25,382 nucleotides of DNA, taken from assembly GCA_947482805.1 (NCBI GenBank), contig CANKLK010000014.1:1-25382 (forward strand). The letters run 5' to 3'. Shown in pieces: positions 15,127 through 24,597 of this stretch; positions within the stretch are counted from its first letter, which is position 1, and the number at the start of each line of letters is the position of its first letter. The stretch comes from Flavobacteriaceae bacterium. GTDB lineage: Bacteria > Bacteroidota > Bacteroidia > Flavobacteriales > Flavobacteriaceae. The notes under the pieces were generated by a model. The model was not told the DNA's origin, did no database searches, and saw only the letters and a program-made list of their open reading frames with translations. A program made the translations under genes and the position numbers.

Positions 15127-15933
15127 ATGGAAGATAAGAGGATATTGTATGTATCATCTGAAGTGGTGCCTTATTTGGCTGAAAATGAGGTTTCTTTACT
15201 GTCGTATGATGTTCCCAAAATGATAAATGATCAAGGCGGACAGATTAGAATTTTTATGCCAAGGTATGGCAATATTAATGAAAGAAGACATCAGTTACAC
15301 GAAGTAATTCGTTTGTCGGGAATGAATCTAGTAGTGAACGATTTGGATATGCCTTTGATAATTAAAGTAGCGTCTATCCCTAAAGAGCGAATTCAAGTTT
15401 ATTTTATAGATAATGACGAATATTTCAAGAGAAAAGCCACTTTCAGTGATGAAGAAGGAGTGCTTTATCCTGATAACGATGAAAGAGCTATATTCTTTGC
15501 TAAAGGCGTTGTAGAAACCGTTAAAAAATTAAATTGGGTGCCTGATATTATTCATGTTCATGGTTGGATGGCGAGTTTATTACCAATTTATATGAAACAT
15601 TATTATAAAGACGAAGCCTTATTTTCGGAAACAAAGATTGTGACTTCAGTATATAGCCAATCTTTTGAAGGAAGTTTAGATGCCGAAATGATAAACAAAA
15701 TTAAGTTTGATGGAGTTCCTCAAGATGCTATTCAGGAATTAGAATTACCTAATTATGAAAACCTTATTAAGGCAGCGATTAAACATTCTGACGGTGTAAT
15801 TATTGCCTCTGAAAATGTGTCGGAAAGTTTAACAAAATTTATACAGTCTTCAGAAAAACCTTTTTTACCTTTCGCTTCGAAAGATAAATTTACTGAAGCA
15901 TATACGAACTTTTACAAAAGTATGCTTTCTTAA
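15127..15933 (+). CDS. Single-domain GT5 glycogen/starch-synthase-like protein (268 aa)
   Basis: Matches only the N-terminal (GT5) half of glycogen synthase: opening [13 protein letters not shown] (5-17), [10 protein letters not shown] (41-50), [15 protein letters not shown] (139-153) and a final [15 protein letters not shown] stretch. Full synthases are about 470 residues or more, with a second C-terminal GT-B domain that is absent here. The Lys-x-Gly-Gly motif that normally follows the opening, which contacts ADP-glucose, is replaced by [10 protein letters not shown] (17-26). The protein is therefore unlikely to be a working glycogen synthase alone; it may regulate, bind a sugar nucleotide, or pair with a partner. 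It begins an operon with a DUF4270 lipoprotein (14-base gap) and glmS. Confidence 0.75.
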   Translation: MEDKRILYVSSEVVPYLAENEVSLLSYDVPKMINDQGGQIRIFMPRYGNINERRHQLHEVIRLSGMNLVVNDLDMPLIIKVASIPKERIQVYFIDNDEYFKRKATFSDEEGVLYPDNDERAIFFAKGVVETVKKLNWVPDIIHVHGWMASLLPIYMKHYYKDEALFSETKIVTSVYSQSFEGSLDAEMINKIKFDGVPQDAIQELELPNYENLIKAAIKHSDGVIIASENVSESLTKFIQSSEKPFLPFASKDKFTEAYTNFYKSMLS

Positions 15934-15947
15934 GAAATAGAAATTTT

Positions 15948-17780
15948 ATGTACAAAAAATCATTTTTACGCCCAATTTTAATTGTTGGTTTAATAATAAT
16001 AATTTTCGCCTCATGCGATAAAGATTTTAACGAATTAGGGACTGATATTGTTGGTGATGACCACTTTGGTTTTGATGTCGACAGCACCTTAACTGTAAAA
16101 GCATACAATCAAAAACTTGGGCCTATTGCCTCAAATAACTTGCCTATAAATCCACTAGGGTTTTATTCGAATCCTGCTTTTGGAACAACGCAAGCTAACT
16201 TTGTAACTCAAGTCGAACTTTCTACTTTAAATCCGGTTTTTAACAATACAGATACCGAACTATATGAAGATCTCCCGGTTATCGATAGCGTAATTTTGGA
16301 TGTCCCGTATTTTAAAACACTGAAATCAACTAATTCGGATAATATTAATACATATAGGTTAGATTCAATTTTTGGAGTTACTCCATATGACAAAGATACT
16401 CCTTCAACAAATAATTCAAAGTTTAAGTTGAGCGTTTATCAATCTAATTATTTTTTGAGAGACTTGGATCCTGATCAATCTTTAGCGGAGCAACAATTGT
16501 TTTATTCAGATCAAAATAACCTGATAGACAATAATAAAATTCCGGTTTTGTTAAATAATGCCCCTCTTACAGACCCACCTGGCGATCAAGAAGGAACCCA
16601 CAATGCTGATGGTCGTGAAAACGAACAGTTTTATTTTGACAAAAGAGAGCATAAATTAACAACTTATGAATCTGATGGGGTTACCAAAAAATATACAAGA
16701 TCAGTGCCCTCAATGCGATTGCATTTAAGTACGGATGTTTTTTATGATAAAATTTTAAACGCTCCAACAGGTCAATTATCTAGTAATGCCCTTTTTAAAA
16801 ATTATTTCAGAGGGATTTATTTTAAAGTTGAAAACGGAAATCCCGGTAACATGGCTATGATTAATTTCAGAGCAGGAAAAATTACGATATATTACAAAGA
16901 AGATAAAATTACTCCTGACAATGTGTCTACCACTACAGTAAATGAATACAAACTAGAAAGAGTGAGTAAAACCTTCCCGTTAAATCTTAATGGAAATACT
17001 ATAAGTTTGTTGGAAAACTCTAATGAAAACCTCGATTATTTGAATGCTGCCAATAATAGTACTCAAGAAGCTTCGAGACTTTATTTAAAAGGAGGTGAAG
17101 GAGCAATTTCAGTTATAGATTTGTTTGGTTCAACCGATTTAAAGGGATATACTCTAAATACTGCTTTTAATGAAAATCTTCCTGTAAGTTCGACTAATAC
17201 TAAATACATTGTAAACAACATTCCAAATGGTATTTCGGATCAGATTGACCAAATTAAAATCGATGGTTGGTTAATTAATGAAGCCAATCTTACTTTTTAT
17301 GTTGACAATGAAGCCATGTCAAACTTTTCTCCAGCAACTCCTGAAGCCCAACCTAAAGAACCAAATCGTATTTTTTTATATGACTTAACAAATAAAAAGA
17401 TCTTGATTGATTATACATTAGATTTTACAAGTAATCCTAGTTTCCCAAAATTCAGCAAATTTATACATGACGGAATTATTCAATCCCAAAATGTGAGTGA
17501 TGGAAGAGGTGCCAGAGGGAAAAAATATAGAATAAGAATAACGAACTACGTTAGGAATTTAATTAAAAATGATTCAACTAATGTTCGTTTAGGATTATCA
17601 GTAACTGAAAATATTAACAATGTTGGTTTTTCGAAACTAAGAACGGCAAACAGTAACTTTGGTAGCGCTCCCTCTATGTCGGTATTGAGTCCATTGGGGA
17701 CTGTTTTATACGGAGCAAGTCCAGTTGTTCCTGACGGAAAAAAATTGAAACTTAAAATTTATTATACAAAACCTGATTAA
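15948..17780 (+). CDS. DUF4270 lipoprotein (610 aa)
   Basis: Large lipoprotein of a Bacteroidota-specific family of unknown function (DUF4270). The signal peptide ends in a lipobox (FASC, Cys23), and the early sequence [22 protein letters not shown] is typical of the family. The remainder is beta-rich, with many Asn/Asp/Thr residues and a basic end (KKLKLKIYY). The residues after Cys (DKDF) resemble a lipoprotein export signal, so it may be on the cell surface. It sits between the GT5-like gene and glmS with gaps of 14 and 11 bases, which ties its expression to amino-sugar synthesis. No enzymatic motif is recognised. Confidence 0.8.
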   Translation: MYKKSFLRPILIVGLIIIIFASCDKDFNELGTDIVGDDHFGFDVDSTLTVKAYNQKLGPIASNNLPINPLGFYSNPAFGTTQANFVTQVELSTLNPVFNNTDTELYEDLPVIDSVILDVPYFKTLKSTNSDNINTYRLDSIFGVTPYDKDTPSTNNSKFKLSVYQSNYFLRDLDPDQSLAEQQLFYSDQNNLIDNNKIPVLLNNAPLTDPPGDQEGTHNADGRENEQFYFDKREHKLTTYESDGVTKKYTRSVPSMRLHLSTDVFYDKILNAPTGQLSSNALFKNYFRGIYFKVENGNPGNMAMINFRAGKITIYYKEDKITPDNVSTTTVNEYKLERVSKTFPLNLNGNTISLLENSNENLDYLNAANNSTQEASRLYLKGGEGAISVIDLFGSTDLKGYTLNTAFNENLPVSSTNTKYIVNNIPNGISDQIDQIKIDGWLINEANLTFYVDNEAMSNFSPATPEAQPKEPNRIFLYDLTNKKILIDYTLDFTSNPSFPKFSKFIHDGIIQSQNVSDGRGARGKKYRIRITNYVRNLIKNDSTNVRLGLSVTENINNVGFSKLRTANSNFGSAPSMSVLSPLGTVLYGASPVVPDGKKLKLKIYYTKPD

Positions 17781-17791
17781 TATTTAATGTT

Positions 17792-19642
17792 ATGTGTGGA
17801 ATTGTTGGTTATATCGGATTTAGAGAAGCTTACCCAATTGTAATTAAAGGGTTAAAACGATTAGAATATAGGGGTTATGATAGTGCTGGGATAATGCTAT
17901 ACACCGACAATGAAATTAAAATTGCCAAAACTAAAGGAAAGGTTTCTGACCTTGAAGAGAAGTCTAAGGATATTGCTTCCTCAAAAGCTTTCATCGGAAT
18001 GGGGCATACTCGTTGGGCAACACACGGTGTTCCAAATGATATCAATTCACATCCGCATGTTTCAAATTCAGGAAACATAGTAATTATTCATAACGGAATT
18101 ATAGAAAATTATGAACCGTTAAAAAAAGAATTACTAAAAAGAGGGTATACTTTTACTTCGGATACAGACACTGAAGTATTAGTAAATTTAATTGAAGACG
18201 TTAAAAACAAAGAAAAAGTAAAACTTGGAAAAGCAGTTCAAATTGCTTTAAACCAAGTTGTCGGGGCTTACGCAATTTGTGTTTTTGACAGAGAAAAACC
18301 AGACGAAATTATTGTTGCAAGATTAGGAAGTCCAATAGCAATAGGAGTTGGAGACGACGAGTTTTTTATTGCATCTGATGCCTCTCCCTTTATAGAATAT
18401 ACGTCTAATGCCATTTATCTTGAAGATGAAGAAATGGCAATCGTTAGACTACACAAACCTCTTAAAATCAGAAAAATTAAAGACGACTCTTTGGTTGACC
18501 CATACATTCAAGAACTTCAAATGAACTTAGAGCAAATTGAAAAAGGCGGCTATGATCATTTCATGTTGAAAGAAATCTATGAGCAACCTAATGTAATCAA
18601 AGACACCTACAGAGGAAGACTTTTGGCCAATCAAGGGATTATCCAAATGGCTGGTATAGAAGATAATTTAGAAAAATTTCTGCATGCCGAAAGAATCATT
18701 ATTGTTGCCTGCGGAACATCATGGCATGCCGGATTAGTTGCTGAATATGTAATAGAAGAATTCGCAAGAATATCCGTTGAGGTTGAATACGCTTCAGAAT
18801 TCAGATACCGAAATCCGATAATCAATAAAAATGATGTTGTGATTGCCATATCACAATCCGGAGAAACAGCGGATACTTTAGCTGCAATTAAATTAGCCAA
18901 AGAAAAAGGGGCTTTTGTTTTCGGAGTTTGTAACGTTGTAGGTTCTTCCATTTCAAGAGAGACTAATGCTGGAGCTTATACTCATGCTGGACCTGAAATT
19001 GGCGTAGCATCAACGAAAGCTTTTACCACACAGATAACTGTATTAACAATGATAGCTTTACGTTTGGCAAAAGCCAAGGGGACGTTATCAAATTCTGATT
19101 TTCATCTTTATTTGCAAGAATTAGAAGTTATACCGGAAAAAGTAGCTGAAGCATTGGCATCAACCAACGAAATGGCAAAAGAAATAGCAGCTAAATTTAA
19201 AGATGCTACTAATTGTTTATATTTAGGTAGAGGTTATAATTTTCCAGTTGCTTTGGAAGGCGCATTAAAACTTAAAGAAATATCATACATTCACGCTGAA
19301 GGTTATCCTGCAGCAGAAATGAAACACGGACCAATAGCCTTAATTGATGAGCAAATGCCTGTAATTGTTATTGCCCCAAAACAGGGACATTACGACAAAA
19401 TAGTAAGTAATATCCAAGAAATAAAATCAAGAAGCGGAAAAATTATTGCTGTGGTTACCAAAGGCGACACACAAGTAAAAGAATTAGCCGATCACGTTAT
19501 TGAAATTCCGGAGACTTCTGATGCTTTATCGCCATTAATTACTACCATTCCATTACAGTTATTGTCCTATCATATCGCTGTAATGAGAGGATGCAATGTG
19601 GATCAACCAAGAAACTTGGCAAAATCGGTAACTGTAGAATAA
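17792..19642 (+). CDS. glmS: Glutamine-fructose-6-phosphate aminotransferase (isomerizing) GlmS (616 aa)
   Basis: Makes glucosamine-6-phosphate from fructose-6-phosphate and glutamine, the first committed step to UDP-GlcNAc for peptidoglycan and lipopolysaccharide. Cys2, exposed when Met1 is removed, is the glutaminase nucleophile (MCGIVGYIG). The glutaminase domain shows GMGHTRWATHG and HNGIIENY, and two SIS sugar-isomerase domains follow (ACGTSWHAG, ISQSGETADT, then LEGALKLKEISYIHAEGY and AEMKHGP). It ends with NLAKSVTVE, whose Lys611 is the conserved active-site lysine. Length is normal. With an 11-base leader from the DUF4270 gene there is no room for a glmS ribozyme, so control must come from the operon promoter or elsewhere. 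Confidence 0.97.
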   Translation: MCGIVGYIGFREAYPIVIKGLKRLEYRGYDSAGIMLYTDNEIKIAKTKGKVSDLEEKSKDIASSKAFIGMGHTRWATHGVPNDINSHPHVSNSGNIVIIHNGIIENYEPLKKELLKRGYTFTSDTDTEVLVNLIEDVKNKEKVKLGKAVQIALNQVVGAYAICVFDREKPDEIIVARLGSPIAIGVGDDEFFIASDASPFIEYTSNAIYLEDEEMAIVRLHKPLKIRKIKDDSLVDPYIQELQMNLEQIEKGGYDHFMLKEIYEQPNVIKDTYRGRLLANQGIIQMAGIEDNLEKFLHAERIIIVACGTSWHAGLVAEYVIEEFARISVEVEYASEFRYRNPIINKNDVVIAISQSGETADTLAAIKLAKEKGAFVFGVCNVVGSSISRETNAGAYTHAGPEIGVASTKAFTTQITVLTMIALRLAKAKGTLSNSDFHLYLQELEVIPEKVAEALASTNEMAKEIAAKFKDATNCLYLGRGYNFPVALEGALKLKEISYIHAEGYPAAEMKHGPIALIDEQMPVIVIAPKQGHYDKIVSNIQEIKSRSGKIIAVVTKGDTQVKELADHVIEIPETSDALSPLITTIPLQLLSYHIAVMRGCNVDQPRNLAKSVTVE

Positions 19643-19662
19643 TAGTTGTCAACATAAATCAT

Positions 19663-19694
19663 AAAAAAAGCGAGACAATGTCTTGCTTTTTTTT
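19663..19694 (+). terminator. Rho-independent terminator after glmS
   Basis: A run of A, then GCGAGA, loop CAATG, TCTTGC and eight T. The A and T runs extend the stem, so it could work in both directions, but only the glmS side has an arriving gene. Confidence 0.85.
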
Positions 19695-19858
19695 GCTTAA
19701 AATTTTATGATTAATTTATGGATGTTCCATATTGTATTACGCATTATATTTTTATATCAATAATGCCAATTCGTTAATAAAACTTGATAATAGTGCAAAA
19801 AGCATAGCCTTGATTAAGAAACTTATTATTGATTATTAATAAAAATACACAAGGTTTT
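19695..19858. other. AT-rich gap between glmS terminator and the TonB receptor promoter
   Basis: About 160 bases without a credible reading frame. There is a small 5-bp inverted repeat (ATGGA / TCCAT near 19720) and TTATTATTGATTATTAATA-like simple sequence before the promoter. I see no RNA gene or known riboswitch; the length allows an untested regulatory site. Confidence 0.5.
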
Positions 19859-19889
19859 TTGATAATGTAAAAAAAATATTTGTACTTTG
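19859..19889 (+). promoter_or_regulatory. Promoter for the TonB receptor / SGNH lipoprotein pair
   Basis: TTG (19859-19861), 21 bases, then TACTTTG (19883-19889), a -7 box one base shorter than TAnnTTTG. It ends 29 bases before ATG 19919 and overlaps the TTG at 19880, which argues against that upstream start. Confidence 0.5.
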
Positions 19890-19918
19890 GCTTCCTAAAC
19901 CAACAAAATTATAACCAA

Positions 19919-22828
19919 ATGAAGATTTATTTATTTATCGTTTCATTGTTTTTTTGCGGCATAACCTATGCGCAAACTTCAATAACGGGTTCGGTAAAAG
20001 ACAGTAAGAACGAACCAATTCCTGGTGCCAATGTTAAAGTAGCTGGAGACAGCTCTAGTGCTGTAACTGATGCCGATGGAAATTTTAGTTTAACAACTAA
20101 CAAAAAACCACCATTCGACCTTGAAATATCAAGTATTGGTTTTGGGGCAAAAAAAGTTAGCGTTACGGCAAACAATCAAAAAGTTACCGCAGTTTTAACT
20201 GATGAGGAAACCAAGCTTGATGAAATCGTTATTTCTGCATCTAGAACACCTGAAAAGGTCAGAGAATCTCCGGTAACTATTGAGAGAATGACCATCAGAG
20301 ACATCAAAAAAACGGCATCACCAACATTCTATGATGGATTAGAAAATTTGAAAGAAGTTCAAATGAATACCAGTAGTATGTCATTCAAATCTATCAATAC
20401 TCGTGGATTTGCTACTATATCTAATACGCGTTTTATGCAGTTAGTTGATGGAATGGATAATTCATCTCCCTTGTTGAACTTCGTATTAGGTAACCTTATT
20501 GGGGTTTCTGATATCGATGTGGCCAGTGTAGAATTACTTCCGGGCGCTTCTTCTGCTTTATATGGTGCGAATGCCTTCAACGGAATTTTGTTTATGAATA
20601 GTAAAAGTCCTTTCAAATACCAAGGGATTTCAGCCTATGTAAAATATGGATCCACCAGTCAAAAAGCGGCCGGTTCCAACGATTATCGCGATTACGGGAT
20701 AAGAGTAGCGCATAAATTTAATGACTATTTTGCCGCTAAAGCCAATTTCACTTACATGAAAGGTACCGAATGGTGGGCAACAAATTATAATGGTATAGAC
20801 GAAAATGGTGATGAACTTATAGGAATAGACAGAACAAACCCAAATTATAATGGAATCAATGTTTATGGAGATGAAGCAAGCACTAATATTAAAGGTGTTG
20901 CGAAAGGATTGTTAAATGCAGGCGCAATTACACCGGCACAATTTACAGTGTTCAACTCTATTTTACCTGATGAAAATGTTTCAAGAACAGGTTATAATGA
21001 AGTTGACTTAACAGATAATCAAGTTAGAAATGCTAAAATTGATTTCTCATTACACTTAAGACCTTTCGGAAACGAAAATCTTGAAGTGATTTGGCAAAGT
21101 AAATTCGGATTTGGTAATTCAGTTTACCAGGGAGCAAACCGTTATTATTTGAACGGGTTTTTTATGCAACAACATAAGTTAGAATTTACCGGGAAAAACT
21201 TTTTCGTTAGGGGTTATTTCACCACTGAAGACGGCGGAAATTCTTATGATATGCTTTTCACCGGACTTAATATCAACAGAGCATGGAAACCGGATGCTAC
21301 TTGGTTCGGACAATATGCAGGAGCATTTGTACAATCTACTTTATTAGGTGCAACACCAATTCAAGCTCACGCCAATGCAAGAAACGTTGCTGATACCGGA
21401 AGATTTTTACCCGGAACACCTGAGTTTCAAAATGCCTATAATCAGGTAATATCTAACCCTGACGTTTTATCGGGTTCTAAATTAGTTGACAATTCGAAAA
21501 TTTATCATTCTGATGCGAATTACAACTTTAAAGATTTAATAAAAGTGGCCGAAATTCAAGTTGGAGGTTCTTACAGAAGATATGATTTGAATTCTTTCGG
21601 AAGAATTTATACAGATAAACCACAATTTGGTGGAATTCAATATGATGAGTACGGTGTGTATACTCAAGTACAGAAAAAAGCGATGGATGACCGTTTGAAA
21701 TTTACCGGTTCTGTTCGTTACGACAAAGCTGAAAACTTCGACGGGAATTATTCGCCAAGAGTTTCCTTTGTTTACAGCGCAGGAGAGGCTAAAAACCATA
21801 TTTTCAGAGGGTCATTTCAAACCGGTTTCCGTAACCCAACCACACAAGACCAGTACATTGGTTTCAATGTAGGTAGCGCTATTTTATTAGGTTCTGCGCC
21901 TGATAACTTAACGAGATATGAAGAAACTTTACCGGTAACTTCTCCTTTAGGACAAGCCTTGGTTGGAGGTAACTCTACCACAATAAATGGAAATAACGCT
22001 TATTATAATTCTTATACTGCTCAATCAATAGCTGCTTTTAATCAAAGAGTTAATGGGCCATTATTGACAGTAAATGGAGTGCTTGAAACTCCTGAGCAGA
22101 GATTTGCAGATGCATTAAGTAAAATAAGAAAGGCAAATGTGAATCTGGTAAAACCTGAAACCGTAAAAGCATTTGAATTAGGCTATAGAGGGGAAGTAAA
22201 AGGATTTACTTTTGACGTCAATGGATACTACAATATTTATAATGATTTCATTGGTAATTTAACCGTTTTAGCACCATTATATGGAACAGCACAAGACGCG
22301 CCAAATCCTTTATTAGGTCCTACAGATCCGGGAGCACAATCTTTTGACGCTATAGTTACTGGAAACAGAAGAGCTTTCCAGTTGTACACTAATACTGATA
22401 TTGAAATCAGATCATTAGGTTTCGGAGTAGGTGTGTCTAAAAGATTACCCAGAAACTTTGAGGTTTCTGCTAATTACAACTACGCACAATTCGATTTTGA
22501 TCAAGCCAAAGATCCAAGTTTCGAAGCCGGATTTAACACCCCTAAACACAGAGTTAAAGCCAGTTTCAGTAATGATAATTTATTCAAAAACTTCGGTTTC
22601 AACATCAGTGGAAGATGGAGTGATGAGTACTACTGGGAATCTACTTTTGCTGACGGAATGATTGATGCAGTAACAGTAATCGATGCACAAATTAGTTATG
22701 GACTTCCGAAATTAAACTCGGTTATCAAAATGGGAGCAACTAACTTAGGAGGAAGAGAATACAGACAACTTGTTGGTCCTGGATTAATAGGTCAACAATA
22801 CTTCTTGTCTTTAACAATCAAACCATAA
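19919..22828 (+). CDS. TonB-dependent outer-membrane receptor with carboxypeptidase-regulatory-like domain (969 aa)
   Basis: Outer-membrane importer. Signal peptide to about residue 18 (GITYA-QT), then a CarboxypepD_reg-like beta-sandwich (about 20-95: SITGSVKDSKNEPIPGANVKV ending in DEETKL). A TonB-box-like stretch DEIVISASRTPE (101-112) leads into a plug domain (about 113-230; INTRGFATISNTRF, GASSALYGANAFNG), and a long beta-barrel runs to the C-terminus (FLSLTIKP). It is of the Bacteroidota SusC-like general type, but no SusD is adjacent. The next gene, 30 bases on, is an SGNH-hydrolase lipoprotein, which probably takes the partner role. The ligand is unknown; the partner suggests an ester or lipid-like compound. 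A TTG start at 19880 would add 13 residues ahead of a perfect signal peptide and is rejected. Confidence 0.9.
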   Translation: MKIYLFIVSLFFCGITYAQTSITGSVKDSKNEPIPGANVKVAGDSSSAVTDADGNFSLTTNKKPPFDLEISSIGFGAKKVSVTANNQKVTAVLTDEETKLDEIVISASRTPEKVRESPVTIERMTIRDIKKTASPTFYDGLENLKEVQMNTSSMSFKSINTRGFATISNTRFMQLVDGMDNSSPLLNFVLGNLIGVSDIDVASVELLPGASSALYGANAFNGILFMNSKSPFKYQGISAYVKYGSTSQKAAGSNDYRDYGIRVAHKFNDYFAAKANFTYMKGTEWWATNYNGIDENGDELIGIDRTNPNYNGINVYGDEASTNIKGVAKGLLNAGAITPAQFTVFNSILPDENVSRTGYNEVDLTDNQVRNAKIDFSLHLRPFGNENLEVIWQSKFGFGNSVYQGANRYYLNGFFMQQHKLEFTGKNFFVRGYFTTEDGGNSYDMLFTGLNINRAWKPDATWFGQYAGAFVQSTLLGATPIQAHANARNVADTGRFLPGTPEFQNAYNQVISNPDVLSGSKLVDNSKIYHSDANYNFKDLIKVAEIQVGGSYRRYDLNSFGRIYTDKPQFGGIQYDEYGVYTQVQKKAMDDRLKFTGSVRYDKAENFDGNYSPRVSFVYSAGEAKNHIFRGSFQTGFRNPTTQDQYIGFNVGSAILLGSAPDNLTRYEETLPVTSPLGQALVGGNSTTINGNNAYYNSYTAQSIAAFNQRVNGPLLTVNGVLETPEQRFADALSKIRKANVNLVKPETVKAFELGYRGEVKGFTFDVNGYYNIYNDFIGNLTVLAPLYGTAQDAPNPLLGPTDPGAQSFDAIVTGNRRAFQLYTNTDIEIRSLGFGVGVSKRLPRNFEVSANYNYAQFDFDQAKDPSFEAGFNTPKHRVKASFSNDNLFKNFGFNISGRWSDEYYWESTFADGMIDAVTVIDAQISYGLPKLNSVIKMGATNLGGREYRQLVGPGLIGQQYFLSLTIKP

Positions 22829-22858
22829 TTCAAACCAAATTATTAAATTATATTAGTT

Positions 22859-24412
22859 ATGATAAAAAATTTCAAATGGCTACTTTTGGTGTCTTTAACA
22901 TTTGTAGCGTGTAATAGTGAGGATCAGCCTTTTGTTGACCCTAACTCAACAGATGGATCACCGCTTAATGCCGGAACTGCAGATTTTTCAAAATATGTTT
23001 CCTTAGGTAATTCATTAACGGCAGGATATTGTGATGGCGCTCTTTTTATTGCTGGTCAGGAACTATCTTATCCAAGTCTATTGTCTCAACAGTTTGCATT
23101 AGTTGGTGGAGGAGAATTCAAAATTCCTTTTATGAATGATAATGTTGGAGGATTACTTTTAGGAGGATTTCAAATACAGGGACCAAGATTGTATTTTAAT
23201 GGTACTGGTCCTGCGCCAGTTTCAGGAACTCCAACCACAGAAGTAAGTAATATTTTGACTGGACCTTATAATAATTTGGGAGTTCCAGGAGCTAAAAGTT
23301 TCCATTTAGTTGCACCAGGATATGGAAATGTTGCAGGAGTAGCCTCAGGAGCATCAAATCCTTATTTTGTTCGTTTCGCATCAAGTCCAGGAACTACTGT
23401 TTTAGCTGATGCTGTGGCCCAGTCTCCTACATTCTTTTCATTATGGATAGGTAATAACGATGTATTATCTTATGCTACCTCTGGAGGAACGGGTACAAAT
23501 CAAACTGGTAATTTAGACCCAACAACCTATGGCGGAAATGATATTACTGATCCAAATGTGTTTGCTAGTGTCTATTCTACTTTGGTAACACAATTAACTG
23601 CTGGTGGTGCTAAAGGAGTTGTTGCTAATATTCCTTATGTTACTTCAGTTCCATTCTTTACTACTGTTCCAACGAATCCAATTCCAGGATTGCCTGCTGC
23701 AAGCGCGGGTCAATTAAATGCATTATTTGGCGGAATTAATGCTTCTTTAGCGGGAGCAGGTTTGCCAGCACGTTTTGTAACTTTAGTTGCTGACGATGCT
23801 AATCCAGCTACAGTTGAGACAAATCCACTTTTAATCAAAGATGAATCATTGCCAAATATTTCAGCCCAAATAACAGCTGCATTAACTCCAGTTCTTGGAG
23901 CTCCAACAGCAGGCTATCTAGGAGTTTTGTATGGCCAGGCGCGTCATGCTAGTAGTGCTGCTGCCTCGAGAGATTATATTTTATTAACAGCAAGATCTGT
24001 TATTGGTACTACACAAACTGGAGCACCTTCACCTTTCAATTCTATTGGGGTTTCTTATCCAATGCAAGATAATACTACATTAACAGCTAGCGAAACAGCT
24101 GAAGTTAAAACAGCAACGGATGCTTATAATGCTACAATTTTAGCTTTAGCTAATAGCAAAGAATTAGCTTTTGTGGATGCCAATGCGGCTTTAAATCAAG
24201 TAGCAAACGGCGGACTTGTCTATAACGGTTATACGATGACCTCTACATATGTTACTGGTAATTCTTTTTCTCTAGATGGTGTTCACCCGAGTCCAAAAGG
24301 ATATGCTTTAATTGCTAATAAATTTTTAGAAGCAATTAATGCTAAATATGGATCCAACTTTAAGGGAGTTAATTTAGGCCAATACCAAATTTTATTCCCA
24401 GCAATGTTATAG
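22859..24412 (+). CDS. SGNH/GDSL-hydrolase lipoprotein (517 aa)
   Basis: Outer-membrane lipoprotein with an SGNH esterase fold. The lipobox TFVAC places the lipidated Cys at 18. Block I is SLGNSLTAG with nucleophile Ser52 (GNSL instead of GDSL). Block II is probably NLGVPG (139-144), block III is GNND (198-201, N200), and block V is DGVHPSPKGY with D473 and H476. All four catalytic blocks are present, so it should be an active ester hydrolase. The 400 residues between blocks I and V are longer than in small GDSL esterases and rich in Ala, Gly and Thr. NSED straight after Cys18 resembles the Bacteroidota lipoprotein export signal, so surface exposure is likely. Co-transcribed with the TonB receptor; probably trims or binds the compound that is imported. 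Confidence 0.87.
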   Translation: MIKNFKWLLLVSLTFVACNSEDQPFVDPNSTDGSPLNAGTADFSKYVSLGNSLTAGYCDGALFIAGQELSYPSLLSQQFALVGGGEFKIPFMNDNVGGLLLGGFQIQGPRLYFNGTGPAPVSGTPTTEVSNILTGPYNNLGVPGAKSFHLVAPGYGNVAGVASGASNPYFVRFASSPGTTVLADAVAQSPTFFSLWIGNNDVLSYATSGGTGTNQTGNLDPTTYGGNDITDPNVFASVYSTLVTQLTAGGAKGVVANIPYVTSVPFFTTVPTNPIPGLPAASAGQLNALFGGINASLAGAGLPARFVTLVADDANPATVETNPLLIKDESLPNISAQITAALTPVLGAPTAGYLGVLYGQARHASSAAASRDYILLTARSVIGTTQTGAPSPFNSIGVSYPMQDNTTLTASETAEVKTATDAYNATILALANSKELAFVDANAALNQVANGGLVYNGYTMTSTYVTGNSFSLDGVHPSPKGYALIANKFLEAINAKYGSNFKGVNLGQYQILFPAML

Positions 24413-24432
24413 AAAAAGTATTTTAAAATACG

Positions 24433-24464
24433 AAAACCATCCTAATTAATTGGGATGGTTTTTT
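24433..24464 (+). terminator. Rho-independent terminator after the SGNH lipoprotein gene
   Basis: AAAACCATCC (24433-24442) pairs perfectly with GGATGGTTTT (24453-24462) around a 10-base loop, followed by more T. It begins 20 bases after the stop codon. Confidence 0.9.
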
Positions 24465-24510
24465 GTTTTTTGGACTATTCAAAAAATCTTCTTTTTTTAT
24501 AAAATAATTA

Positions 24511-24541
24511 TTGATTATTCGATTTATAAAAATTATCTTTG
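24511..24541 (+). promoter_or_regulatory. atpD promoter (-33 TTG, -7 TATCTTTG)
   Basis: TTG (24511-24513), 20 bases, then TATCTTTG (24534-24541): an exact Bacteroidota promoter. It predicts a leader of about 50 bases before ATG 24601. Confidence 0.7.
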
Positions 24542-24597
24542 CGCACTGAAAAAAGAATGTTTTTTCAAACCTAAATAGCTATTTTAAAAATACATAA

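Noticed and set aside
17781..17791. glmS ribozyme/riboswitch
   Set aside because: The gap before glmS is only 11 bases and the preceding sequence codes for the DUF4270 protein.
19715..19730. Short inverted repeat ATGGA/TCCAT after the glmS terminator
   Set aside because: Five base pairs in AT-rich DNA is expected by chance, and no T run follows.
19880..19918. TTG start adding 13 residues to the TonB receptor
   Set aside because: It falls in the promoter, and the extension would precede a normal signal peptide that begins at ATG 19919.
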